Part shown: piece after piece, positions 17,970 to 26,024 of the stretch
How the letters are laid out: the number at the start of each line of letters is the position of its first letter
Position numbering within the stretch: the first letter of the stretch is position 1
Assembly: GCA_947453525.1 (NCBI GenBank)
Contig: CANGHD010000020.1
Coordinates: forward strand, 1 to 34,896
Direction: 5' to 3'
DNA length: 34,896 bases
From: Paracoccaceae bacterium
GTDB taxonomy: Bacteria; Pseudomonadota; Alphaproteobacteria; Rhodobacterales; Rhodobacteraceae
Notes under the pieces: model-generated
The model's input: only the letters and a program-made list of their open reading frames with translations
Databases searched by the model: none
What the model was told of the DNA's origin: nothing
Translations under genes and position numbers: made by a program

Positions 17970-20032
17970 CGGCATTCGGAACGGCGCATTCCGGACCCTT
18001 CGGTTTCGACCCGGCGGATTACGACCGGTTCGTTCCCGCCCCTGCCCTGCCTCCTATGGAGCAAAACCCCTTGGCTTCCGTGGTCCGTGCCATGCGCGGG
18101 CGCTGGACGCATGTGGGGATGGGCGTGGTCGTCCTGGGTCCGATGCTGGGCATCCTTGGCCACCTGAGCGGAACCCAACTTTATGAGAGTCAGGCCATCG
18201 TGCGGGTCTATCCGCAAGAGGCCAATGTGCTGTACCGCACTGGCGACGATTCGGTCCTCAAGACATTCGACAGCTATGTGAAGGCCGAGACGAGCTATAT
18301 TGCGGCACCCCCGATCATGGAACGGGCGACGCGCACGCTGGCGGCGACGTTTCCGGTAGAAGCTGGGAAGATGACGGCCCTTGATCTGGGCGGTTCTATT
18401 GATGTCAAGCGGGCCGACAGTCTGATCACTCTGACGACGAAATCAAAGAGCGCAAGCTTCTCCGCGCAAAAGCTGCAGGCCGTGGCCGATGCCTATCTGG
18501 CGCTGCATGCCGAAACCGAGGCGCGCAGCAGTGCCGTGCGTCTGGCCGAACTGCAGGCGCGCGAAAAGCAACTGGTCAAGCGGCAGGCGGATAACCAAGC
18601 CGCCATGCTGGAGGTGGGTGGCGAATACGGTGTTTCCTCGCTGAACAAGGCCCATGCCGACAAGGTTGCCAAGATCGATGAAATCTCCAGCCGCAAGGAT
18701 GAGGTCGAGGGAACCTTGGCCTCTATGAAGGCGAAAAGCGGGACCTCTTCGGCGGATATGTCCAATCAGGAGATCCTGCGCTCGACCCTGCTGGACCGCG
18801 CCCTCGCCGACCTGAACTTCGAACGCGCCAAGCGCGAGGCGGAACTGTCGACGCTGAAGACCCGCTATCCAGACAATTCGTTGCAGGTGCAGGACAAGAT
18901 GAAGGAACTTGCGGTCATCGATCAGTCGATGGCCGACCGGCGCGAGCAGATCAAGGTTTTGGGCCAGACCGGCGCCCTGACCGACACCACGCAATCCAAT
19001 GCCGAAACCAGCACAGCTGAGATTCAGGCCCTGCTGGACAAGGTCACCCAACAGCTTGAAGACGCGAAAGCCGAGGCCCGTGATCTGAACAACCGGATGA
19101 TCCAGCTGGATTCGCTGCAGACCGAGGCTGACAACGTTGCCAAGCTGCTGGAGGAAACCCGGCAGGGCATCGAGATCATCACACTCGAGGCGGGCAAGGC
19201 CCTGCCGGGCTATTCGGTGCTGATGTCGCCGCCCGTGGTGCCGGACAAACCGGCGTCAGACAATTCCAAGATCAGGGCTGCTGCCGGCTTGGGGGCCGGC
19301 GTGTTTATCTCGCTTGTGGCAAGCCTCTTGGTCGGCCTGTTCAGCGGCCGGATCCACTATTCCGACGCGCTGAAGCGGTTTTCGCATCTGACACCGATCA
19401 AGACCATCGCCGCACGCGGAAAAAGCGAAAGAGCCCACGCCGACCGCCTGCGGAATGCGCTGCAGCTGCACCCGCTGCGCGTGCCGCCGCTACCGGACTT
19501 CACCCGCGTCATCGCCATGACCCGTCTGGACAGTGGCGCGCCCTACGATCTGGCTCTGGCGCTGGCACAAAGCTTTGGTGAGGCCCGCTGTCGCACCCTG
19601 CTGATCGACGCCGATGCCAGGGATGGCCGCCTGAGCGAAAAGCTGGGCCAACACGACGCCAAAGGCTGGCGTGAGGCGCTGGAGGGCAAGGAGTATGCAC
19701 CCTTGTCCTATGGCAGCTCCGGCCATCTGGATATTCTGCCTGTCGGCCACAAAAGCGGCGTGGCGGATACCGAGATCGGCATTAGCAGGCTCCGCGCCGC
19801 ACTGGCGGGTTTGAAAGGTCCCTATGAACTTGTCATCCTGCTTTGCGGGTCGATGTCTGAAAGCGTTTCGACAGAACTCCTGCTCTCGGTCGCGGACCTG
19901 GCTTTGGCAGAGGTTCGCCCCAGGGACCGCAAGGCCAATATCGCCGGACAGATTGCCAAACTCGACAGCCTGCCCCGGCAGGGCGGCGTCCTGACCTTTT
20001 GCGACGCCGCACCCGGTGACCCCGGTTTGTGA
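17966..20032 (+). CDS. Wzc/ExoP-like polysaccharide co-polymerase with degenerate kinase domain
   Basis: This inner-membrane protein would control chain length and couple polymerisation to export through the Wza-like lipoprotein. In the 688-residue product, TM1 lies near 50-69. The periplasmic Wzz domain contains a long coiled coil from about 165 to 425. A Pro-rich segment (SPPVVPDKPAS) precedes TM2 near 436-458. The C-terminal cytoplasmic domain has the fold of a bacterial tyrosine kinase, with LLIDADARDG (Walker A'-like) near 545-555. The expected Walker A (GxxxxGK[ST]) is replaced by TRLDSGAPYDLALAL near 518-532, without the Lys. No C-terminal tyrosine cluster is present. It is probably not an active kinase. 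It starts by ATGA overlap and ends the operon, followed by a terminator-like hairpin. Confidence 0.9.
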   Translation: MTAFGTAHSGPFGFDPADYDRFVPAPALPPMEQNPLASVVRAMRGRWTHVGMGVVVLGPMLGILGHLSGTQLYESQAIVRVYPQEANVLYRTGDDSVLKTFDSYVKAETSYIAAPPIMERATRTLAATFPVEAGKMTALDLGGSIDVKRADSLITLTTKSKSASFSAQKLQAVADAYLALHAETEARSSAVRLAELQAREKQLVKRQADNQAAMLEVGGEYGVSSLNKAHADKVAKIDEISSRKDEVEGTLASMKAKSGTSSADMSNQEILRSTLLDRALADLNFERAKREAELSTLKTRYPDNSLQVQDKMKELAVIDQSMADRREQIKVLGQTGALTDTTQSNAETSTAEIQALLDKVTQQLEDAKAEARDLNNRMIQLDSLQTEADNVAKLLEETRQGIEIITLEAGKALPGYSVLMSPPVVPDKPASDNSKIRAAAGLGAGVFISLVASLLVGLFSGRIHYSDALKRFSHLTPIKTIAARGKSERAHADRLRNALQLHPLRVPPLPDFTRVIAMTRLDSGAPYDLALALAQSFGEARCRTLLIDADARDGRLSEKLGQHDAKGWREALEGKEYAPLSYGSSGHLDILPVGHKSGVADTEIGISRLRAALAGLKGPYELVILLCGSMSESVSTELLLSVADLALAEVRPRDRKANIAGQIAKLDSLPRQGGVLTFCDAAPGDPGL

Positions 20033-20341
20033 CGCAAAAACGAGGTCTGAACGACCCGAAGCGCCATCTCCGATGCCGGGATTGGCGCTTTCGTTTCATC
20101 CGCAGACCGAGCGATTTTATTCAGTTTTTTCATAATTTTAGACAGCGTCGCGAATCGAATATAGCGAATTATACAATTGTTCAATACGAACTGAGAGGAT
20201 GACATATCCTTTTGGATAGCGTCACTCCCAAGCGGAAGGGCCTTCTGTCCATTTGTGAGAAAGCGTTCAATTTTGTGACGATTTATACGGGCCTCAACCC
20301 GGCAGAAGAAGCTCGCAACGCTGATCATGGATTGACGTCAA
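20033..20341. other. 309-base AT-rich gap upstream of the ExoY-type gene
   Basis: After the terminator hairpin the sequence turns distinctly AT-rich (about 20110-20200), unlike everything around it, with T-runs, a perfect ACAATTGT palindrome and a TATCC/GGATA inverted repeat at 20205-20218. It probably holds the promoter of the next gene. I see no convincing -35/-10 pair. A short open frame from a TTG at 20212 to 20421 runs into the next gene in another frame and is not supported. Confidence 0.5.
20059..20090 (+). terminator. terminator-like hairpin at the end of the EPS operon
   Basis: AAGCGCCA at 20059-20066 pairs perfectly with TGGCGCTT at 20083-20090, followed by TCGTTTC. It starts 27 bases after the Wzc-like stop. 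Confidence 0.55.
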
Positions 20342-20992
20342 ATGCACACCATCCGCCACGTTTTCCACCAGACCCAAGCCCCGCTGATGAATTCGACGCA
20401 GCCGTGGAAACGGTCGTTTGACGTGACTCTTGGGCTGATCATTCTGGCGCTTCTTGCGCCTTTGTTCCTGATCATCGCGGCCTTGGTAAAGATAACCTCG
20501 CGTGGACCGGTGATTTTCGTGCAAAAGCGCGTCGGCAAGAACGGCGCGGTCTTTGCCATCTACAAATACCGCTCGATGTATATCGACGCGGAAGCCCGCC
20601 GGGCCGCGCTGCTCGCCCATTCGGACCGCGAAGGCATCTGCTTCAAGTCGAAGAACGACCCGCGCATCACCCCGCTGGGCCATTGGCTGCGCCGTCTGTC
20701 ACTGGACGAGCTGCCGCAGCTCCTGAACGTGGTGAAAGGCGACATGTCGCTGGTTGGTCCCCGCCCGGCGCTGCCGTCGGAAGTGGCCGCCTACCCGGCC
20801 CGCGCCATGCAGCGCCTGTCGGTACTTCCGGGCATCACCGGCCTCTGGCAAGTGTCAGGCCGGGCCGAAATCGGCTTCGACGAGATGGTTGAACTCGACA
20901 TCCATTATGCGCGCACCGGCAGCCTCTGGATCGACCTGATCATTCTGCTGCGCACCTTCAAGGCCGTCTTCTCGGGCCGAGGCGCTTACTGA
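20342..20992 (+). CDS. ExoY/WcaJ-type undecaprenyl-phosphate sugar-1-phosphate transferase
   Basis: This enzyme starts the EPS repeat unit by moving a sugar-1-phosphate (commonly Glc or Gal) from its UDP form to undecaprenyl phosphate at the inner membrane. The 216-residue product is the short, single-hydrophobic-segment form. It has KRSFDVTLGLIILALLAPL near 24-42, then FVQKRVGKNG, KYRSM, SLDELPQLLNVVKGDMSLVG with GPRPALPSE, and GITGLWQVSGR. The family DE-P and GDM motifs are present. The start could be the ATG at 20342 or the ATG at 20387 (MNSTQPWKRS); neither has a strong ribosome binding site. It has its own AT-rich leader, so it is probably expressed separately from the main operon. Confidence 0.93.
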   Translation: MHTIRHVFHQTQAPLMNSTQPWKRSFDVTLGLIILALLAPLFLIIAALVKITSRGPVIFVQKRVGKNGAVFAIYKYRSMYIDAEARRAALLAHSDREGICFKSKNDPRITPLGHWLRRLSLDELPQLLNVVKGDMSLVGPRPALPSEVAAYPARAMQRLSVLPGITGLWQVSGRAEIGFDEMVELDIHYARTGSLWIDLIILLRTFKAVFSGRGAY

Positions 20993-21354
20993 CCCCCCGG
21001 ATTTCCACACAACGGTTGCAGAGAAGCACGCCATGATTGTTCAAAACCATAAACTGCCGGCGCAGACCGGTCCCACCCGGCTGCAACTGGCTGTAGGAAT
21101 GATGGGAGCCGAGATCGCAGTGGTTTCCGCCACCCGTCTGGGCAAGGCGCAGACCTATGACAGCGCCGCCCTGACCACGGCTTTTCCTTCGACCGGGTCG
21201 GAGTTGGCGATGCAGCTTGGCTTGTCGTCCGAAGGCCATCCGGGGGGCCAGAAGACCGGATTCAACTGCGGTCGGTCTGGGCCCAGGAATACCCGACACA
21301 GGCCAGAATCCCGGCCGCATCATCGGCCGGGACAACACGACAAAGAGAACACAG
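20993..21354. other. 362-base stretch between the ExoY-type gene and the first response regulator
   Basis: An open frame from the ATG at 21033 runs to 21374 (113 codons). Its first 70 or so codons look reasonably coding (MIVQNHKLPAQTGPT onward), but the rest is low-quality, contains two dyads and runs into the response regulator gene. It may be a degraded or frameshifted small gene. The end of the stretch holds a CTGGGCCCAG palindrome at 21277-21286 and a strong hairpin at 21309-21332. Confidence 0.4.
21309..21332 (+). promoter_or_regulatory. 9-bp GC-rich hairpin in the leader of the first response regulator
   Basis: TCCCGGCCG at 21309-21317 pairs perfectly with CGGCCGGGA at 21324-21332 over a six-base loop, ending 22 bases before the response regulator ATG. 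No T-run follows, so it looks more like an mRNA leader structure or a protein-binding dyad than an intrinsic terminator. Confidence 0.5.
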
Positions 21355-21969
21355 ATGCATATTCTGCTGGCTGACGATCATGAACTTGTCCGCGATTCCA
21401 TCGCTGGATTCATCCGAAGGATGACGGGCTTTCTGGTCGACGCCGTGCGCGATCTCCCCTCGGCACTTGAGGCCGTGGCTGTCAACGGGGCGTTTGATCT
21501 CGTCCTGCTCGACTACCAGATGCCCGGCATGTCAGGCCTCACTGGCTTGTCCGAAATGGTGGCACGGCAGCAAGGCAAACCCGTTGCAATCATTTCAGGA
21601 AACATGCCAACCTCTTTTGTCGAAGAAGCTTTTCAGTCCGGCGCCGCTGGCTATTTGCCCAAAACCATGACGACAAATGCGATGATTCAATCACTGCGTT
21701 TGATCCTAGCCGGCGAGAAGTATGCCCCGCCCAACTTCATAATGCATCCGCAACGAACCCCACCCTCGCCGGCCTTGCCGACGCTTTCCCAGCGAGAGAC
21801 GGTCGTCCTGCGTCAAGTATGCCTTGGTCTGACCAACATCGAGATCGCCAAAACCCTGGGCTTGCACGAGACGACTGTGAAAGTTCACGTAAAATCGATC
21901 TGCACCAAGGTTGACGCCCGAAACAGAACGCAGGCGACCGTTATTGCACGGGATGCCGGGTTTCGTTAG
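21355..21969 (+). CDS. LuxR/NarL-type response regulator 1
   Basis: The 204-residue product has an N-terminal receiver domain with acidic pair D7-D8, phosphoacceptor D53 (LLDYQMPGMSG), S81 and K103 (YLPKTM). A LuxR-type DNA-binding domain follows at about 140-200 (LSQRETVVLRQVCLGLTNIE, then LGLHETTVKVHVKSICTKVD). The ATG at 21355 gives the standard MHILLADDHE start; an in-frame extension to 21217 crosses the leader hairpin and is rejected. It is a close paralogue of the next regulator, aligning without gaps through the receiver. Likely phosphodonor: the hybrid kinase at 23426. Its position after the EPS genes suggests a role in their control (inference). Confidence 0.93.
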   Translation: MHILLADDHELVRDSIAGFIRRMTGFLVDAVRDLPSALEAVAVNGAFDLVLLDYQMPGMSGLTGLSEMVARQQGKPVAIISGNMPTSFVEEAFQSGAAGYLPKTMTTNAMIQSLRLILAGEKYAPPNFIMHPQRTPPSPALPTLSQRETVVLRQVCLGLTNIEIAKTLGLHETTVKVHVKSICTKVDARNRTQATVIARDAGFR

Positions 21970-21990
21970 CCACGCCTTTTAAGGAACCAG

Positions 21991-22077
21991 CGGCAAGACA
22001 AAAGGCGGCATCCGGACGGGTCGGGTCGCAACATATGGATCACAGTGGCAGGCGTTCGCTCATGGGTTGTCTTGCCG
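21991..22077 (+). repeat. 11-bp perfect inverted repeat between the two response regulators
   Basis: CGGCAAGACAA at 21991-22001 is the exact complement of TTGTCTTGCCG at 22067-22077, with a 65-base spacer. It lies between the stop of regulator 1 and the start of regulator 2. It could be an RNA stem closing a structured loop or paired protein sites. Confidence 0.6.
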
Positions 22078-22158
22078 TCTGCCCGTGATCGGATGTAGGC
22101 TGGGTTGCCATAAGTCAATTTAAGTGTGACTGATAACGGACTTGGTCATGAGGTCTCA

Positions 22159-22773
22159 GTGAGAATTTTGTTAGTCGACGATCAGGAACTCGTGCGGGAC
22201 ACGATCGCTGCTTTCTTGCGCCAGGAAGAGGGGATCGACGTGGCCGTTGCCTCGGATTTCCATGCGTCGGTTGAGGTGGTGCGCAAGAGCGGCCCCTTCG
22301 ATCTGGTTCTGCTGGACTATATGATGCCCGGCATGAATGGTCTGACGGGTCTTGGCGCGATGAAGAAGTTGCAAGGGACCAAACCGGTCGCCATCCTATC
22401 GGGGACCGCCCCGCGCAGCGTCGCAGAACAGGCCCTCGCCGAAGGGGCTGCGGGTTTCCTTCCCAAGACCATGTCGACCAAATCGTTGATTGCGGCTGTT
22501 CGCTTCATGGCGGCAGGCGAGATCTATGCGCCCATAAGCATGATGACAGAACGTGACCACCAGCAGACGACTGTCGCAGGCGCTCAACTGACGCAGCGTG
22601 AGATGGACGTTCTCAAACGGCTCTGCCGGGGTTTGGCCAACAAGGAAATCGCCCGCGAACTCGATCTGCAGGAAGTGACTGTGAAGCTGCACATCAAGAC
22701 ACTTTATCGCAAGATCGAGGCGAAGAATCGTACGCATGCCGCGATGATCGCCAAGGAAGCCGGGATTTTCTAA
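22159..22773 (+). CDS. LuxR/NarL-type response regulator 2
   Basis: The 204-residue product is a receiver plus LuxR DNA-binding protein with D7-D8, phosphoacceptor D53 (LLDYMMPGMNG), S81 and K103 (FLPKTM). The HTH is at about 140-200 (LTQREMDVLKRLCRGLANKE, ELDLQEVTVKLHIKTLYRKI). I chose the GTG at 22159, preceded by GAGG five bases upstream. It yields MRILLVDDQE, aligns with the start of regulator 1 and makes the two proteins exactly the same length. A GTG at 22126 would add eleven residues without a ribosome binding site. The pair probably arose by tandem duplication. Differences in the recognition helix (HETTVKVHV versus QEVTVKLHI) suggest related but not identical targets. Confidence 0.93.
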   Translation: MRILLVDDQELVRDTIAAFLRQEEGIDVAVASDFHASVEVVRKSGPFDLVLLDYMMPGMNGLTGLGAMKKLQGTKPVAILSGTAPRSVAEQALAEGAAGFLPKTMSTKSLIAAVRFMAAGEIYAPISMMTERDHQQTTVAGAQLTQREMDVLKRLCRGLANKEIARELDLQEVTVKLHIKTLYRKIEAKNRTHAAMIAKEAGIF

Positions 22774-22880
22774 GCACCCTATCCAAACGGGTAGAAGCGA
22801 TCCCCGAATGATCAGGCGACGAAAATCGCGCAGAATGATACGAGCATGGTCGAATAGGCTCGCCAGCGAGGGTTACGAAG

Positions 22881-23402
22881 ATGTTTCGGATTTTGGAAAA
22901 GGTATCGATGTGTTTGAGTCTTTCGGCCCTTGTAGTGGCCGGGTCGGTGGCTTTGGCAGGTGATTTTGCGGTTCCCAAGGGCGACGTTCTTCTGACAGCT
23001 TCCGGCGCGATCACCGCGACCAACAAGGATGGCACGCTCCAGCTGGATTTGGACCAGATGGCCGCATTGCCCCAGCATTCGTTCACCACCTCCACCACGT
23101 GGACGGAAGGCACGCCGACGTTCCAAGGCGTTCTTCTGAAAGACTACATTGCCGCCACCGGGGCCACGGGCACGACGATCACTCTGACGGCGCTGAACGA
23201 TTACAAGATCACCATGCCGATGGCAGACGTCAAGGATGATGGCCCCTTGTTGGCCTATCTGATGGACGGCAAGCCGATGTCCCTGCGCGACAAGGGCCCG
23301 GTCTGGATGGTCTATCCCTATGATGCGAATGCCGATTACCGGACCGAAGTGGCCTATGCCCGTTCGATCTGGCAATTGGATCGCATCGAATTCGGAGAGT
23401 AA
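22881..23402 (+). CDS. periplasmic molybdopterin-fold protein lacking the catalytic cysteine
   Basis: The 173-residue product has a Sec signal peptide (cleavage after A26, ALA-GD). The mature domain resembles the oxidoreductase molybdopterin-binding fold (sulfite oxidase/YedY family), recalled from motifs such as TFQGVLLKDYI, YKITMPMADV, PLLAYLMDGKPM and GPVWMVYPYD. In enzymes of that family a Cys in the segment before the W-x-G/TFxGV region binds molybdenum. Here the segment reads HSFTTSTTW (66-74), and the mature protein has no cysteine at all. It is therefore likely a binding or sensing protein. It starts at ATG 22881 after GAGGG and ends 23 bases before the hybrid kinase, so it is probably its periplasmic partner. 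Confidence 0.82.
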   Translation: MFRILEKVSMCLSLSALVVAGSVALAGDFAVPKGDVLLTASGAITATNKDGTLQLDLDQMAALPQHSFTTSTTWTEGTPTFQGVLLKDYIAATGATGTTITLTALNDYKITMPMADVKDDGPLLAYLMDGKPMSLRDKGPVWMVYPYDANADYRTEVAYARSIWQLDRIEFGE

Positions 23403-23425
23403 TCCGCTTCGGCGGAGCCAACAGC

Positions 23426-25996
23426 ATGGCCAAGAGCACACCTCGTTTGGCCGCCCTTGCGCGGGCTTTGCAGCCCGCGATCATGGTATTTGCTGCTGCT
23501 GCCGTGGCGGTGGTTCTGGTCTTGGGAGTGCGACTGCGGGGCGAGTTGCAGGCGTTTCAGGAAGAACCGGTGGACAATATCCACTGGAACGTCACCCAGC
23601 TTGAACTTGATGCGGTCCGCTTCGAATCGGAAGTCGAACTCACACAACTGGATCCCAACCGGTCTCTGACCGAACTGCGAAAACGCTTCGATCTGTTCTA
23701 CAGCCGCGCCCAATCTGCCATCAAAGGCAAGATGTTTGATCAGTTGGGGCTTCAGGTCGTCGTGGCACCCATGAACCTGCGGGTGGAAGATTTTCTGACC
23801 ACCACGACCCCGGTGATCGATTCGAGCGACGCCGATTTGCGGGCCTCTTTGCCGGCGATCTCCCAACAGGCCACAGCGCTAAGGGAAGATCTGCGCGACA
23901 TGTCGGTGAAGATCGTCGACAAATATGCGGCGCTGGCCGACATGCGGCGGGCGGCATTTACTGCCCTCGTCCGACAAGTGGCTTGGGCTTCGGGCATCGT
24001 CCTGATGGCTCTAATCCTGATGAACGCGCTGGTGCTGTGGCTGAACCGGCTTGCGGAACGACGTGCTGCCGAGACGGCGCGGCTCTCCTCGCGGCTGGCA
24101 GCTACTGTGGGCACATCGCTGGATGCCATCATCGTGGCTGGGATGGACGGCCGCATCATCGACTTCAACGCGGCGGCCATGCAGATATTCGGCTACATGC
24201 CGGACGAAGCGATTGGCGCGACACTGTCAGAGCTGATCATACCGCCGATCCAGCGCGCAGGTCACGAAGCAGGCATGACCCGGATGAAGCGCTACGGCAG
24301 CTTCAGGGTCGTCAACTCGGGCCGGTTTGAAATGACCGCCATGCGCAAAGCTGGCGCAGAGTTCCCGGTTGAATTGTCGATTGCCAGCCACAACACCGAC
24401 GATGGCATGATCTTCATCGCTTTCCTGCGGGATATCTCTGCCAGGGTGGCCGCAGAACGCTCGCTTCTGGCGGCAAGGGACGATGCTTTGGCCGCCGAAC
24501 AGGCCAAGACCAACTTCATGGCTGTGATGAGCCATGAAATGCGCACCCCGCTGAATGGTGTGATGGCCGCCCTGGAAATCGCCAGTGGCATGGCGGTTGA
24601 CGATAAACAGAAGCGGTTCCTTGATTTGGCGGAATCTTCGGCCCGCCAGCTTTTACGCCATGCCAATGACGTTCTCGACATCTCCAAGATCGAAGCTGGC
24701 AAGATGCACCTGACCCTGGAAGACTTCGACATGGTCGAAATGCTGCAGGACTTCGTGTCGACGCTGGGGCATGTGGCCGGGGAAACCGGCACGATCCTGA
24801 CGCTGGATGTGCTGTCTGACCTGCCAAGACTGCATGGCGATGCCTTCCGCATTGGGCAGATCGTGCAGAACTTCCTCTCCAATGCCATCAAGTTCACCGA
24901 CCAAGGCCAGATCGGGGTCGAAGTCGAGGAACAACAGCGCAGCGACACGACGTCGATCATCGAGGTTCGGGTGACGGACAGCGGCATTGGCATTGCCGAG
25001 GTCGATCAAGAGCGTGTTTTTGATGACTTCGTGATGGTCGATCCGTCCTACGGTCGCACCGGACAGGGCACAGGCCTTGGCCTCGCAATCTCGCGGCGCT
25101 TGGCACGGGCAATGGGCGGCGAAGTTGGCGTGGAAAGCGAACTTGGCGAGGGCAGTTGCTTCTGGATGCGCCTTCCGCTGGAAATCGCCGCCGATCAAGG
25201 GATCAAGGCTATCGACGCCGCCATCCTGACCGAGAAGCCATCAAGTCTGGACGTTCTGGTCGTTGAGGACAACGCGACGAACCGGATCGTGCTGGAAGAA
25301 ATGCTGCTGCAGCTTGGCCATCGGGTGTCCTTGGCCGAGGATGGTGGCAAAGGTATGGAACTCGCGCGGGCCCATCATTTCGACGTCATCCTGATGGACA
25401 TCTCGATGCCCCTGATGGATGGGCTCACGTCCACAGCGCTGATCCGGATGGACGGGCAATCGAGGACAAGCCGGATCATCGCGGTGACGGCTCATTCCTT
25501 GCCCGCCGATCTGGAGCGATTCCGGGACGCTGGCATGGACGGATGCCTGACCAAGCCGATCACTGTGCGCGACTTGCGTGGCGTGTTGACGGCAGAGCTG
25601 ACGCAACCGCAGCCTGCGCGACCCGAAACATACGGGGCGCTCAGCCTGGAACGCCTGCAGGACTTGCGCGAGGGGCTCGGTGCCCCGGGTCTGTCCCGGA
25701 TGATCGAACGTTATCTGTCCGACTTCGCCGACTTGCAGGAGAGGTTGCGGGCGGCAAGCACGCCCGAAGGCGCAATACATCTGATGGCCGTTTGCCACGA
25801 AGGCGCCGGAGCCTCTGCCATGGTTGGCACGGTCGCGTTGCACCGGCTTTTTGTCGAAGCCGAAGATCTGTGCCGCTCCGGCGATGTCGCATCTGCCGCC
25901 GATCTGATCCGTGAAAAGACTGCGCCGCTCTGGGCCGATGCCGAAGCCGCGCTCAAGGCCTATACGGCGAAGGCGGCCAAGGGCTTTTCACGGTAA
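23426..25996 (+). CDS. membrane hybrid sensor histidine kinase with PAS, REC and Hpt domains
   Basis: The 856-residue product is a complete phosphorelay protein. TM1 is at about 18-37, a helical periplasmic sensor region at 38-184 and TM2 at about 186-208. A PAS domain at about 222-340 is followed by HisKA with phosphorylated His370 (VMSHEMRTPLNG). HATPase_c has NFLSNAIKFTD, DSGIGI and GTGLGLAI. A receiver with LVVEDNATNRI and phosphoacceptor D658 (LMDISMPLMDG), and a C-terminal Hpt-like domain with His791 (CHEGAGASAMVG), complete it. The ATG at 23426 has GGCGGAG eight bases upstream. The gene follows the periplasmic molybdopterin-fold protein closely; signal transfer to the two LuxR-type regulators upstream is the obvious hypothesis. 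The Hpt domain allows one kinase to serve both. Confidence 0.95.
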   Translation: MAKSTPRLAALARALQPAIMVFAAAAVAVVLVLGVRLRGELQAFQEEPVDNIHWNVTQLELDAVRFESEVELTQLDPNRSLTELRKRFDLFYSRAQSAIKGKMFDQLGLQVVVAPMNLRVEDFLTTTTPVIDSSDADLRASLPAISQQATALREDLRDMSVKIVDKYAALADMRRAAFTALVRQVAWASGIVLMALILMNALVLWLNRLAERRAAETARLSSRLAATVGTSLDAIIVAGMDGRIIDFNAAAMQIFGYMPDEAIGATLSELIIPPIQRAGHEAGMTRMKRYGSFRVVNSGRFEMTAMRKAGAEFPVELSIASHNTDDGMIFIAFLRDISARVAAERSLLAARDDALAAEQAKTNFMAVMSHEMRTPLNGVMAALEIASGMAVDDKQKRFLDLAESSARQLLRHANDVLDISKIEAGKMHLTLEDFDMVEMLQDFVSTLGHVAGETGTILTLDVLSDLPRLHGDAFRIGQIVQNFLSNAIKFTDQGQIGVEVEEQQRSDTTSIIEVRVTDSGIGIAEVDQERVFDDFVMVDPSYGRTGQGTGLGLAISRRLARAMGGEVGVESELGEGSCFWMRLPLEIAADQGIKAIDAAILTEKPSSLDVLVVEDNATNRIVLEEMLLQLGHRVSLAEDGGKGMELARAHHFDVILMDISMPLMDGLTSTALIRMDGQSRTSRIIAVTAHSLPADLERFRDAGMDGCLTKPITVRDLRGVLTAELTQPQPARPETYGALSLERLQDLREGLGAPGLSRMIERYLSDFADLQERLRAASTPEGAIHLMAVCHEGAGASAMVGTVALHRLFVEAEDLCRSGDVASAADLIREKTAPLWADAEAALKAYTAKAAKGFSR

Positions 25997-26024
25997 CCCG
26001 GTTTCGGCTCCGTCATTCGGCCTG

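Noticed and set aside
20212-20421. Small open frame upstream of the ExoY-type gene
   Set aside because: It starts at a TTG without a ribosome binding site, lies in AT-rich leader DNA and runs into the next gene in another frame.
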